This document shows positions 22,739-34,440 of a stretch of DNA of 64,000 bases, in pieces. The stretch is from Adineta vaga (Eukaryota > Rotifera). The number at the start of each line of letters is the position of its first letter. The first letter of the stretch is position 1. The stretch is taken from positions 17,856,001 to 17,920,000 of the forward strand of contig CP075493.1 of the NCBI GenBank assembly GCA_021613535.1, read 5' to 3'. Under the pieces are notes generated by a model. That model did not search any database and had not been told where the DNA came from. It saw nothing but the letters and a program-made list of their open reading frames with translations. A program made the translations under genes and the position numbers.

Positions 22739-25700
22739 AGGGAGCCCGAGATGGTCGTGCCTCCCTCACCTCAATCAATCCATCACTCATCGTCGTTTCT
22801 ACATACATTAATGGTAATATTATTCCCGCAATGATTGATACAGGTGCTACTCATACATTAATAACCTATTCGCTTTTCAAATCTATTTCTTCTGCTCGTA
22901 TTGAAAAATCCTTCGCTACTACTGCTATGCTTGGTGATGCATCCACTACTATCAAAGTTTACGGTTCGGTTCCCCTATGCATATATATTAATCACATACC
23001 TACACATGTTTCAGCATTTGTTGTCGATTCCTTAGGTGTTGATCTTATTCTAGGACTCGATTGGTGTCGTACATATGATGTCACAATCCGTGTTCGTCAA
23101 CAACAACTTCTCCTGCACCATCCACAATTTGGCTATACAACCGTCTCATTTCAAGATCAATTTTCAATTCCTGTTCGTCTTAAACAATCGATTCAACTTG
23201 CTCCTCACCATGAACATATTGTAACCTTAGTTACACCTTTATCATCTGCTCGTCAAGTAATTTACACTCCCGAATCAAACTTTTGCAAACAAAAGAATAT
23301 TTTTATTCCAGAAGCAATTTTAAATATTAACTCTTTTGAAACTTCTATTGTCATTTCTAATCTTGTCAAAACACCATGTACATTGCGCAAAAATACAATC
23401 ATTGGATTTATTAATTTCTTTCCTAGTCTATCTACTTCAACCAAAATTAGCGATCTTTCTTCTTCTCAAACTACAGCCTCCCTTATCAGTCTCTCTTCCG
23501 TCATAACTAGCCTTCCTTCAGGTCGATTCAGTCATTCAAAACTTAGTTTCCTCTATATCTGATCCAACTGAACGAAATATTTTTTCCACCATTCTTCAAC
23601 GGTATCGTCGAGTATTTGATACATCTCAACATACGATTGCAAAAACCAAACTTCCTCACGTCATCATTACAGGGGATCATTCACCAATTAGCGTTCGTCC
23701 TTACTATCGCAATATTCAACAGCGTAAAGAACTTCAACAAGAAGTTGACAAACTCATCCTCGATAATATTGTCCGACCGTCCACTTCTCCTTGGTCCTCT
23801 CCAGCTTTATTGAAAAAGAAACCAGATGGTACTTTCCGTTTTCTCGTTGATTTCCGTCGACTCAATAAAATTACGAAGAAAGACGCATATCCTCAACCCT
23901 CAGCCGAAGAATTAATTTATCGTCTTTCAGGACATAGCTACTTCACTAAACTTGATTTAAAAAGTGGTTATTTCCAGATTCCTATTGCAGAAGCGGATAA
24001 AGAGAAAACAGCATTCGTAACACCTGATGGACATTATGAATTTAATGTTCTCCCTCAAGGTCTTACGAATGCTCCTGCTAGCTTTCAGCGTGTGATGAAC
24101 AATCTTCTTGCTACTGGTCGTTGGGATTATGTCGTTATCTATCTTGATGACATTGTAGTTTTTTCTCATTCATTGGAGGAACACGAGCGGCACGTCGATG
24201 AAGTCTTATCTATTTTGAACAATGCTCACTTCAAAGTTTCTCCATCTAAATGTACCATCGCCGCAAGAAAAATTGAGTTTCTTGGCCACGTAGTCACTTC
24301 AGCTACAGTTGAACCTTCACCTGATAAATTACAAGCCATTCTAGATATTCCACCACCACGCACATTATCACAAGCTAATCGTTTCCTTGGCAAAATTGGC
24401 TACTACCGTAAATTTATAGATGATTTTGCAAATATCGCCGCTCCACTTCATAAAGTCACCAACAAGACTCGAACCAAAAGGATGAGTTTTACTGGCATGC
24501 AGAACAACAGGCTGCGTTTGAAAAATTCAAGAAAATTCTCACTAGTGCTCCACTCTTTCTTCACTTTCCAGATTCTTCTCTTCCTTTTATTTTATCTACT
24601 GATGCTAGTCTTACACGTATTGCTGGTATACTCAAACAAAATACTCCTAGTGGTATGAAGATTTGCTACTATAAGTCTCGACTGCTGTCAGACACCGAAA
24701 CTAGATATTCGGCTACTGAACGCGAAGCACTTGCAATTTGCTGGTGTTTGGAACAACTTCGATCATGTATCGGCACTTCACCAATCACAATAGAAACTGA
24801 CCATGAACCTCTCTCAAAAATCGATAAAAATTTCACTATCCGCAATAAAAGAATCGATTATTGGTTTCTAAAACTACAGGATATTCTACCGCAAATTACT
24901 GCAATTAAATATCGCCGAGGAGTTGATAATGTTGGTCCTGACTTTCTTACTCGATATGAACCACTCCAAGATGAATCGTCCTTGTCACTATCAACTCCTT
25001 CTGTGGCTCTTCCACCACGAACCCTACCGTCACCAGCAATTGACAATAACTGGCCCGCCGGTACTGAAAATTGGGACCAGATTGTTATCTCTCCTGTCGT
25101 AACTCGATCAAAAGCTCGAGCCATTTCTAATTCGAGTTGTAACACTTCTTCTACTACCACAAATGAGGATGATGGTGATACTCTTATTTCAACTGATCTA
25201 ACTTCACCTCAAAATCTTAGTCTACCACATATTCGCCAAGAGCAACATTCTGATCCTGAGATCTTTAGTATCACAGAACGCCTACGACAGAACCCTTCTG
25301 ATTCACTATTTATCTTAAAAGATGACATGGTCTATCGCGTTCTCTCACCTGGAAAACATTCTAATCCTTCTACTGCTATATATCTTCCAAAATCTCTCCT
25401 TTCTCTTGTTCTTCATTTATATCATGATCACCCATTAAGCGGTCATTTTGGTGTTCATCGTACACTATCTCGAATTCGCGGAAAATACTGGTGGCCTAAA
25501 ATGCACGCATCTGTTCGAAATTATATTGCCTCCTGCTCCCAATGCATACAACACAATATATCTCGAATTAAACCTCCGGGTCATCTAAAATCAATCACTC
25601 CTCCATCGAGTGTTTTTCAAATCCTACACATGGACTTTTGGGGTCCCGTCCGTACACCTTCCGCTAATGGTAATCGATATGTGCTAGTCCTTACGGACAA

Positions 25701-26451
25701 TTTATCTAAATATGTGATAGCTGAAGCTCTACCCGACTGCACTGCTAAAACAGTCGCTCAAGTCCTGATCGATCGATTTATCCTTATTCATGGAGCTCCA
25801 GAACGAATCATCACCGATAACGGCACTCACTTCAATAACCACCTACTGCGTAGCATCACAAACTCCATGAACATACCTCATGCATTCTCCGCTGCGTATC
25901 ATCCGCAAACGAACGGCCAAGTCGAGAGATTCAACGCAACTTTCGCTACCCAACTGGCCAAATATTGTGATGCGGATAAAACAGACTGGGACAAATTTCT
26001 TCCATCGGTTGTATACGCTTACAATACCAGTGTCCATTCCACAACTTAATTAACCTCATACGAACTTGCTTTTGCGCGTCACCCAAAAAGTCCTTTCGAT
26101 CCTATTTCTCCTACCATCACATTACCCCCTTTCCACTCTTTTTATACATACCTAACACAAGCCCGACAACTTCTAACCAATACAGCGCGGACCAACATAT
26201 TACAACAACAGTCTCATTGGCAACAACGGTACAACAATCATCGGCTCAACATCTCCTACCACAATGGTGGCCTTGTTTATGTACATGTCAGTAATGGTCG
26301 TTCCAAACTCGATGCTCGCTATCGGGGTCCATGTACTGTTATTGACGTATCTGGTACCCAACACTATCTCGTACAGGATAATCATACCGGTGCACAAGAC
26401 TGGTGTCACGTTAATCAGCTATTACCTGTTATTAATCGTCATTCATCTTAG
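22675..26451 (+). pseudogene. pol: Pol (protease, RT, RNase H, integrase), three disruptions
   Basis: Protease active site AMIDTGATHTLI lies near 22840. RT domain: DFRRLNK, FTKLDLKSGYFQI, and the catalytic YLDDIVVF near 24140. RNase H: FILSTDAS, then TRYSATEREALA. Integrase: the HHCC finger (H...H...CSQC near 25540), then MDFWGP, IITDNGTHF and NGQVERFN as the D,D,E triad. The breaks are a frame change near 23510-23525 between protease and RT, a frame change near 24470 at the RT/RNase H junction, and an in-frame TAA at 26047-26049 near the integrase C-terminus. The integrase tail continues open to 26451. All catalytic residues are present, so the damage looks recent. Confidence 0.9.
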
Positions 26452-26740
26452 TGTTATTGATCTTCTCTTTTACTGTGAAACTTATTGGGATGTGGCAGCC
26501 CGTATTTATCACATAAATTATCATACTGTTTATTTCTGCACGTCATTATCCTTTCCTTTTCTTTCATCTCATTCTTACACCTACCATCATGCGAGTTGTG
26601 GCAGCTCGTATCATCATGGTTTACATGACTCATTCTCAATATACAACATTCTTGTCCATTCTGATTCCTTACATCATTGTTTATTTTTTATCATATATAT
26701 ACTCTCATTACTTGAGTATCTTATATACTTTCTTTTCATC

Positions 26741-27082
26741 ATGAAGTTTTTTCTTCTACTTTTCATTTTGATACAATTACATCTCCTCAATGGCTCATGG
26801 TTCTCACCAAAAGTTGCTTCTCCTACCTCAGATGTCCACGTCAATGTTGTTAACCATGTCGCCGATGTCGTGCATAATTATTCGAATCAATTTCAACCAA
26901 CATGGCGCGATTACTCCATTATCTTTCTTCTTATTGTGGTTATTGGATCTTGTCTCATCGGTTGCTGTTGTCTGGCCTTTGTGTGCTTATATCGTCGGCT
27001 GCTGTTCCAACTTCTTCATCGCACTCCTACTACAGCTCATCATTCTGATAAGCCTACCACTCTTGTCTACATGATTACATAA
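26741..27082 (+). CDS. Env-like small membrane protein of the LTR element
   Basis: After pol, a 113-codon frame begins with a signal-peptide-like start (MKFFLLLFILIQLHLL). It has a short ectodomain with an Asn-Tyr-Ser glycosylation site, a strong transmembrane segment (IIFLLIVVIGSCLIGCCC) and a short cytoplasmic tail. The frame stays open upstream to 26264, overlapping the pol end, so the true start is uncertain. The position matches third ORFs of retrovirus-like Gypsy elements, but it is far shorter than a complete envelope protein and shows no fusion domain. It may be a remnant or an unrelated small membrane protein. Confidence 0.5.
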   Translation: MKFFLLLFILIQLHLLNGSWFSPKVASPTSDVHVNVVNHVADVVHNYSNQFQPTWRDYSIIFLLIVVIGSCLIGCCCLAFVCLYRRLLFQLLHRTPTTAHHSDKPTTLVYMIT

Positions 27083-27188
27083 ATGCGCGTATTATGGCCA
27101 TCATTTATCTTTTTTCTTCTTTTCTCTCTTTTTCTGTTTTTCAACATTTTTTCGCTACCATGTGCTCTGCTTGTTTGAAGGGGGGAGG

Positions 27189-27357
27189 TGTCACGGCATT
27201 TTGCCGTGATATCTCATGAGTCAAGGCATTCCTTACTCATGTGTATATGACTCCTGAGTCATGTATACATGAGCAAGGATATATATACGCGCTTCGCTTA
27301 TGCTTGAGGGTGTCTTCCCTATTGTATTCTCTTTGATCACAATACATACTCATCACA
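27189..27357 (+). repeat. 3' LTR
   Basis: 169 bp, with one substitution relative to the 5' LTR. It is preceded directly by the polypurine tract at about 27177-27188 and followed by the GGAAT target duplication. Its termination signal was not identified. Confidence 0.93.
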
Positions 27358-30300
27358 GGAATTAAAAAGATTTATAGCGCATCATTTAATACGTTAATGA
27401 AAAATACTTTACTTGATCACTTTGATTTTATTGATTTTAACAACGATTTCTTCCAATGCGATAAGCTCATCAATGAAAATATTGAATACTGTCGATCAGC
27501 TGTATATGTTATCCAGTTAGATAGTGATAGTGAACAACCATTATTTGCCCAAATAATTTTTATTTTAAAAATCAATGAAAAATGGTGGTTTTTAATGGAT
27601 GTACTTAACACTATATGCTATGACGAAAATTTATTTGCTTGGGAAGTGAAATCAGTTGATCGTTATATAATAATTGATCCATGCCAGTTGAAGTATTATT
27701 GTAAAGGACTAGATATTTACCATGTGAAGAACTCAAGTTTTATTTTATTCATTGGTCGTCTCACCTCGTATTAGTGAGAGTATACACTAGATAATGCTTC
27801 AAAACTCATATCTTGTTTTTATTTTATAGAACTTCACTCTTATAGTTTTATTAACTTTTGATTTTATTCGTTTTCTCGATTTTTTGATGTATTTGATTAT
27901 AACAGCAGAATAGATAGTTTTTATATTAAGAAAGTTATGTCTTTCGTAACGATTTTTTCTTTTAATAAGAGATTTTTCAATAAGAGTAGTTTTAAAAAGT
28001 GAACAAGTTTATTACCTATCGTATCATATGATTTTATCTAAGATATTTACTTTGAAACATTATATATATTTGATCGAGATAGCTATGTTATTTTTTTCAT
28101 GTTACTCTGAACTTTCCTATCTTTTTTATTCATAATATATTAAAAAGAGAAAATTACTTCATTCTTCTGATCTCGACAGCTATACTTTTAAAATAGAGAA
28201 AAGCATTTAAAAAAAGAATCATTTCATTGATACATAATAAATTTTATTCTTTTTAGAATTTGATATTGATGGTCGGACATTGGATATGATGAATACTGTC
28301 GAAAGAATTTCGACAGTCATACCAAAATTCAAATTGCAATTACTCTTTTTAGAAGAACGAGAAAAATTATTTAAACGAAATACTGATACTTTAACTGAAG
28401 GTGATGATTCATCATCAAACATTACAACCAATCCTCAAGCATCATTTATTTCTACTGATTCATCACCTGACTGTATACCAAAATCACTCATTCATAACTC
28501 GATATCTGTTCCATGTAATAATACTACGAATATTAATGCATCATTTCCTGATGAATATACTATTCCACAATTACCAGATGGTTTACTTAAAAATATTGAA
28601 AACGGTACTTTAAAAACATTTGGTCCACATTGTGCAAATCGTCAGATATTGATTGATGCAATTAGTTATGATTTGATCAACAAATACAAACCCTTGTAAG
28701 TTGAAAAAACGAATTGATTATGATAATGATGAGAAAAAGATGCACACATTATTCATTTTTTGATATATAAAAAAATTCTCCTGTATATTTCTTTCGAAAA
28801 TTTATTAGAAATATATAACTAGTACTTCCGCTATCGATAATAATTCCTTTTCCAATGTAGAGATATTCTTAATTTTCTCTTTTATTTCATTCACTACTAT
28901 CAAAATATATTAGTTGTGTTATAGATGGTATATATTCTAAAAACTACGTGAAAATAATTTCTCTTGAAGAGAAAATTCTTGAAGTTCACTCTAGTTCCTT
29001 TCATTCTTTTTTTTCCTTATTAGCTATCCAAAACCAGAATAATTTGATTCAATCGCTAAAGCAATCGTCAAATTCCTGAATTTGCCAAGAACAAAAGAAA
29101 ACATCGTAAGTTCATTTCAATAGTTTAAAATAAAATGTATTTTTTTCTTTACATAGATCATATGGAAGGATACATTACAAACAAAACTAAAACGTAAACG
29201 TACTGAACATTTAGATAATATTATCGTTCAAAACTATCGTTTAAAATATGCACGCTCAGGATCTGGACGTCCTGTAAAACGAAGACTTGATGAAACAGCA
29301 AAACGAGATCGATATACACAAGTAAGTTAAAGCTGAATACTTTATGTTACTTTATCTTTTTTTTCTAGATGATTATGTTGCCGCACAACGATGAAACATC
29401 TGATGATGTTCAAGCAAAAGCAAATGAATTACGAAATTTATCTGAAGTTGATGTTCTTACACAATTAAAATTATGGCAAGAAACAGTATATTTTCGTCGT
29501 CAATCTATCAACAATCAATCAACTCAAGATATAATAAATGATTTTCCTGGCTATTCAAATCCATTACTGGTAAATTAATATGCTTCTTATTAATTTATTT
29601 TACTTAAGAAGTTTATTTTTACAACAGATTTTTGAAGAGGTGAAAATGTTAACGAACACTGATTTACCTGCAGCAGTACGACGACAAGTACCTGAATTAA
29701 TTAATAAAATACCGTCAACATCATTTATTACAGGTAAATATATAAATTAATATATATTGATTGATAGTTATTTGATTTTAGAATCACCTGCTATTCGATT
29801 AATTAAAATATTGTGTAAAGAATTTCGTGAACCTATTCCACATCTATTTTGTGATGAGGTAATTTTTTTTCTATGATAACTAGAATACATCGTTGAGGTA
29901 TTTATATTAAAGAATTTCAATAGAAAAACATATGAGATTCATTTGAACTGATGCATATGTATATCAATAAATAGATATTTCATATAAAAAAGCACATAAA
30001 TAGGCTTGATTTTTTTTTAAAGTAAAAGCAATTTTAATTGGTATTTATTTTATCCAATCATGTTCTCTCTATGATTCATTTGTTCTTATATACTTATATT
30101 TGATTTTAATGATATATTTGACGGAAAATTTAAAAATCATTAATTTGTATAGCAACCATCTACACCATATCCAACATTATTTTATATTGATAACATTATT
30201 CATATTTATGTGGATTTTATTTCAATTGTCTCAACAAATTCAATAGATGATGCTGTTGCACTTCTCATCGCTATGTATACAATTTTTGGTTTAACATTTG

Positions 30301-30931
30301 ATAAAAAAAGTCGTGCAGTTCGACTTCTTTATGCTGTATTACATGCTGAAACAAGATATTTAACTAATTCTGTTCGTATTTTGATGAAGGAAAAAGGTAT
30401 CGATGTTTATGCTGAACAGCAATATCAACCAAAGCAACATCAAACCATATCAAATTCATCTGCAAATATTTCAACAACACCTGCAATCGGGTCACAAACA
30501 CAAACACAAACACAAACACAAACACAAACACAATTACAATCACAAACCTCAATCAATTCGTCAAATGATTCTTCGATTCAGATCAATTCTCTTGCTGTGA
30601 ATCAATCAACTGAAAATAAATCATCCAATGAAAATCGTATTTCAAATGAAAATTTAAATTCTGATACAAATGAGTAAGTTCTATTTTCTAGATTGATCTA
30701 TAACATAATGTTTACAATCTTGTTTCGTGTAGAAGAAGTAACAGCATTGAAAAAACATCATCACTCAACCTCGATTCACAACAACAAACAAAACAACGAA
30801 AAAGACAAAGAAAAAATTTGACTTCTGTCGAAACAAATGATCATCAAATTGTATCTATTAATCCAATTCCATTTAATGATCTTACTAACTCGAATTTGAC
30901 TTCACGTCCAAAACGAACACGAAGAATTTAA

Positions 30932-32640
30932 TCTATGTTTAAATTATTAACTAATTCAAATATTCCAGATTTTTTTTTATTTCGTTAAAAAATATTTTCA
31001 TTCAAGATGTGATATCTGATTGTCATTTCTTTTCTATTCATCTTTACCGTTCACTTTTTCTTTAATATACATCATAGTCAAATATACAAATATTAAACTG
31101 TTATAAATTAAGTTCTATTTTTCTTCATTAAATCTGACAAATACAAAAATTATTTCAATTAATTTACATCAATCTATAAAGCAAAAGCTGCATCTACTGT
31201 ATCTTTTTCTTTTTTTTCGTTCAATAAACAGAATTATCTTATTTAAACAAAATCATCCGTTCATAAATAATTTATTTAATCAATTTTTTCGTTTTTCTTG
31301 CTCGGCTGATTCAAGTTAATGTTTTAGTTTATCTTTTAAAAATTTCTTTAAAAAGATATCAATTTTTATTTCTTGTTTTCTTCAACCATCGACCCAATTT
31401 AATATACATCACTTCTGCAGCAATTGTGTACATCCTTGTAATTTACATAAGTACATCTAACTATTTATAATATATACAATTTAAATCCATCGAACGTTCA
31501 ATAATGAATGAATCTTTTAAATAACCTTTGTCTTTTTCGAACATTATCTCAATTCAACCAGAAGCATGCATTGTAATTAACATACGACATTATTTATTTC
31601 TTTTCTTAATCTCTTTATCGATTAATTATGACTTCGTTGAGCAGGATTCATCCTCTCATACACACTTTCACTTTAATTTCTTCGTCTTTTTTTCCTTCAA
31701 TCAGTTTCTCATTTTCATCGATAATCTTAGTTCACGAACATCAAATATTCTGTTTTTTTCGTCTATTCTTTTTTCCATAAGTTTATGAATTCAATTTTGC
31801 TGGTACGAGTTTTTTTCGTGGTGTTTGATGCACATACTCAATTTTTATTCATCGTATTGGAAGGATGAAGTTAATATGTAAGTATTGCTTATATATTTTA
31901 TTTAAAAAACATCTGTTTATATTTACAAAACGATACAATCAACATGTGAGTATTGTTGAAAACTATTTAATGTTTTATAAAATATTCACGATTAGATTTT
32001 AATTTAGATAAATATGCAAACGTCGTTCCAAAGGACAATCTATCTAATTAACATTTATAGAGTGTCGGTAAGTATATAAATAATATTTCAGAAATGTAGT
32101 TTGATTCTTACACATATTTAGATTCTTTTTCAACACATGGGTTTTGCTTTACTTTAAAAACAAATGAATTTAGAAGTAGCGGTGAACGGATTTTTTTTCT
32201 TGTGAATTCAAGTGCATAACAATTCCAAGTCAATTAGTGAGTGGTAATTCGAACAATCGATCATTTTATAGCATAATCAAGTTTCCTTCGAACCGAACTT
32301 ATCAAGTAAACGACATTCACTAAGCAGTTTTTCTCATATTTTCAGGTACATAACAACATCAGACCAACATACAACTATCCTGTAGTAACATTGATTATTC
32401 CCACATAGAATTAAGTTCATAACAACGACAAGTTAATGCGTAAGTGATATTTTGAAAGATTAATTATCCTCTAATACCTTTAGGTGTGCTTTGACTACAA
32501 ATTGTTTGGGCAAAAGCATTTAATTTAACTCTGCCTATATATGGAGGCTCTTTCAAAAATCAGGTGAACGTGAGAGTGATCGTTAATGAAATAAGATTGA
32601 ATAAAATCTTTTCTTTTCTATTTAGTTCCTAACGGTACAT
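30932..32640. other. Intergenic, no supported gene
   Basis: AT-rich. Several GTAAGT/GTGAGT sites after short segments (31877, 31946, 32066, 32440) might be splice donors of small exons on the plus strand, but I could not assemble a protein. The 86-codon frame at 31528-31788 is Phe/Ser-rich without motif. Confidence 0.35.
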
Positions 32641-33737
32641 CGATTGTCATCTTCTTTTCCATTATTTTCCAATTGAAACAACTAATCAACTGACTGAACA
32701 ACCTTCTGATATATCCTTTGTCAGTTGATACCACTGATCAACCGACTAAACAACCTTTTGATAAACCCTTTGTGAGTTGATGCAACTGATCAACCGACTA
32801 AACAACCCTCTGATATACCCTTCGTCAGTTGATGCAACTGATCAACCGACTGAACAACCTTCTGATAAACCCTTTGTAAGTTGATGCAACTGATCAACCG
32901 ACTGAACAACCTTCTGATAAACTCTTCTACAGTTGATATCACTGATCAACTGATTGGAAAACCTTCTGATAAGCCCTTTGTGAGTTGATGCAACTGATCA
33001 ACCGACTAAACAACCTTCTGATATATCCTTTGTCAGTTGATACCACTGATCAACCGACTAAACAACCTTTTGATAAACCCTTTGTGAGTTGATGCAACTG
33101 ATCAACCGACTAAACAACCCTCTGATATACCCTTCGTCAGTTGATGCAACTGATCAACCGACTGAACAACCTTCTGATAAACCCTTTGTAAGTTGATGCA
33201 ACTGATCAACCGACTGAACAACCTTCTGATAAACTCTTCTACAGTTGATATCACTGATCAACTGATTGGAAAACCTTCTGATAAGCCCTTTGTGAGTTGA
33301 TGCAACTGATCAACCGACTAAACAACCTTCTGATATACCCTTCGTCAGTTGATGCAACTGATCAACCGATTGAACAACCTTCTGATAAACTCTTCTACAG
33401 TTGATATCACTCATCAACCGACTGAACAACCTTTTGATATACCCTTTGTCAGTTGATGCAAGTGATCAACCGACTGAACAATCTTTTGATAAACCCTTTG
33501 TCGGTTGATATCACTGATCAACTGAGTGAGAGTGGCATACCTTTTCACCATTGTTCACTCTGATATACGTTTTGATAAACGTTTTCTTGAGGATATTATG
33601 ACTTGATCAACTGTTTTTTTCTGTTACTTTTATGGGTAGATTAGTGGGTTTATCACATTCTGATAAATGGTAACAAAGGGTATATTATTCGTTGCACTCT
33701 GATCAACCTTTAAAAGGTTTATCATTCTTCGGATTTT
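32641..33737. repeat. 52-bp minisatellite with 312-bp higher-order repeat, CACTG-type end (array 2)
   Basis: From about 32690 to 33530 the sequence is a tandem array of 52-bp units, each containing CTGATCAACYGACT, AACAACC and CTGATAWACCCTT-like words followed by GTTGATGCA or a variant. Blocks of six units recur: the segment starting CTTCTGATATATCC at about 32703 returns almost unchanged at about 33015, a higher-order period of 312 bp. A non-repetitive stretch then leads to the terminal TTTTTTTTTCAGTG at 33737, the inverted CACTGAAAA end of this family. No opposite end was found. Confidence 0.8.
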
Positions 33738-33888
33738 TTTTTCAGTGTATGGAGATCGAATCTTACCATTTAACAGCCCCTCTGATTAACTATACGACTA
33801 CGCATTTGAGAAACCCTGAAGCTGCAGGTTATCTGAGCCATATTTAGGCTACTTGATATCGAAATATACCTTTTTTTCGCATTTTGAG

Positions 33889-34199
33889 TAGCGGCGCCGC
33901 CAGGATTTTCATTCAGGGTGGGCTCACTATTAGCGGTGACGCTAGAGAGAGCAGGGAAAGAAATTTTTTTTGGCCATTTTTAGTAATTTTTGAAAAATTT
34001 TCTCCTGAATTCGAAAAGTTTTCCAGAAAACCAAAACTGACGAGCAAAAAAGAAAAAACGCTGTACCCCCCTCCTGCACTGGTCCGGGTCCACGAACAAC
34101 CGTAAGCCCTAACCACATCTTTATTGAAGCCCCCTTAAAAAAAAATCTGGGTGTTTTCTGAAGCAGGGTGGGCTCAGCCCACCCTTGGCGCCGCCACTA
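33889..34199. mobile_element. hAT-type MITE, 311 bp
   Basis: The ends are TAGCGGCGCCGCCAGG at the left and, inverted, TAGTGGCGGCGCCAAGGG at the right, both leading to GGGTGGGCT. An exact 8-bp target duplication ATTTTGAG flanks the element at 33881-33888 and 34200-34207. The overlapping open frames on both strands are short and without domains. This is a typical non-autonomous hAT derivative. Confidence 0.85.
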
Positions 34200-34207
34200 A
34201 TTTTGAG

Positions 34208-34440
34208 ATCTTTTTGTGTACTCAAAAAGTGAGTACACTATAGAATCGGTCAGTGTGTCCGTCCGTCCGTCCGTCCGTTTACACGATAACTTTCGACAGA
34301 AGTAGCAGATCGTGCTGAAATTTTTTGCATAGCTCAGTCTCATCAACATCTCGGTCGAGTTCGAAGATGAGAAGGATCCGTCAACATATAGGTGAGTTAT
34401 CGAAAAAATAACCATTTTCGACCAGACCAACCCTGAGGGG
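34208..34440. repeat. Repeat remnant with (CCGT)n tract
   Basis: The sequence contains GTGTCCGTCCGTCCGTCCGT at about 34255-34276, preceded by TACTCAAAAAGTGAGTACAC (a short palindrome at about 34218-34237). Such tracts are common inside degraded transposons. Ends and family were not determined. Confidence 0.4.

Larger units (their letters stand above)
21314..27357 (+). mobile_element. Gypsy-type LTR retrotransposon, 6,044 bp, recent but defective
   Basis: Two 169-bp LTRs (21314-21482 and 27189-27357) start TGTCACGG and end CATCACA. They differ at one position (ATGATTCC versus ATGACTCC). The insertion made a 5-bp duplication GGAAT (21309-21313 and 27358-27362). A candidate primer-binding site follows the first LTR (TGGTGCACTGGCCGGTC, 21484-21500; tRNA not identified), and a polypurine tract GAAGGGGGGAGG precedes the second. 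The order gag, protease, RT, RNase H, integrase is Ty3/Gypsy order. A short env-like frame follows, as in the bdelloid retrovirus-like Juno/Vesta group; membership in that group is unproven. Pol is broken in three places, so this copy is not autonomous. Confidence 0.93.
18246..27774 (+). pseudogene. C2H2 / HDxLEG transposase-like gene, copy 1, interrupted by an LTR element
   Basis: Exon 1 (18246-19379, 378 codons) begins with two C2H2-like fingers (CPLC...HITLYH; CDLHNAC...HIYRKH). Exon 2 (about 19570-20094) has VVADNLAANWLGGF, a CRRC knuckle and DCMHDFLEGV. Exon 3 (20758-21313, resumed at 27363-27774) has GPATRQWC-x-RYES. It is the same protein as the open copy at 43772-47267, about 70% identical by eye in the N-terminus. 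It is dead for several reasons: an LTR retrotransposon splits exon 3 with a GGAAT duplication; exon 2 has a frame change at the T-run near 19612 (before EDNVKA); and the exon 2 acceptor has no AG where copy 2 has one. The gene lies in intron 1 of the SAMD3-like gene on the same strand. The family is widespread in animal genomes but uncharacterised. The D...D...E spacing suggests a domesticated or mobile DDE transposase, which is inference. Confidence 0.75.
17804..30931 (+). pseudogene. SAMD3-like gene, copy 1 (nonsense codon), with a 10.4-kb intron
   Basis: Exons join in phase: 17804-17885, 28257-28695, 29024-29105, 29157-29321, 29369-29569, 29628-29733, 29782-29858, 30153-30673 and 30733-30931, giving 624 codons. 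The SAM domain is split: WSCEQVIRWC in exon 1, and EFDIDGRTL up to the helix before LLFLEERE in exon 2. The remainder has the order seen in SAMD3-like animal proteins: a GPHCANRQILIDA segment, WKDTLQTKLKRKR, GSGRPVKRR, the RRQS-x-x-NQST region and a C-terminal LLYAVLHAETRYL. A QT-repeat tract (about 30496-30532) and a basic tail (RPKRTRR) follow. TAA at 29040-29042 replaces the Gln codon found in copy 2 (E/K-QFD), so the full protein cannot be made. Intron 1 contains the C2H2 gene and its LTR insertion. SAM domains mediate protein association; the function of this family is unknown. Confidence 0.75.

Noticed and set aside
26264-26740. Coding start of the env-like ORF at 26264
   Set aside because: This part overlaps the integrase C-terminal frame and is low-complexity; the membrane protein features begin at 26741.
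17700-30990. Terminal inverted repeats for the two-gene unit
   Set aside because: Flanks of copy 1 (upstream of 17804, downstream of 30931) and copy 2 (upstream of 47796, downstream of 39684) show no shared ends or duplications by eye, so the unit was not called as a transposon.
31528-31788. 86-codon Phe/Ser-rich frame
   Set aside because: Composition follows the T-rich strand; no signal of a real protein.
32690-33530. CRISPR-like array
   Set aside because: Units are contiguous 52-bp repeats with gradual variation and no unique spacers, in a eukaryotic context.
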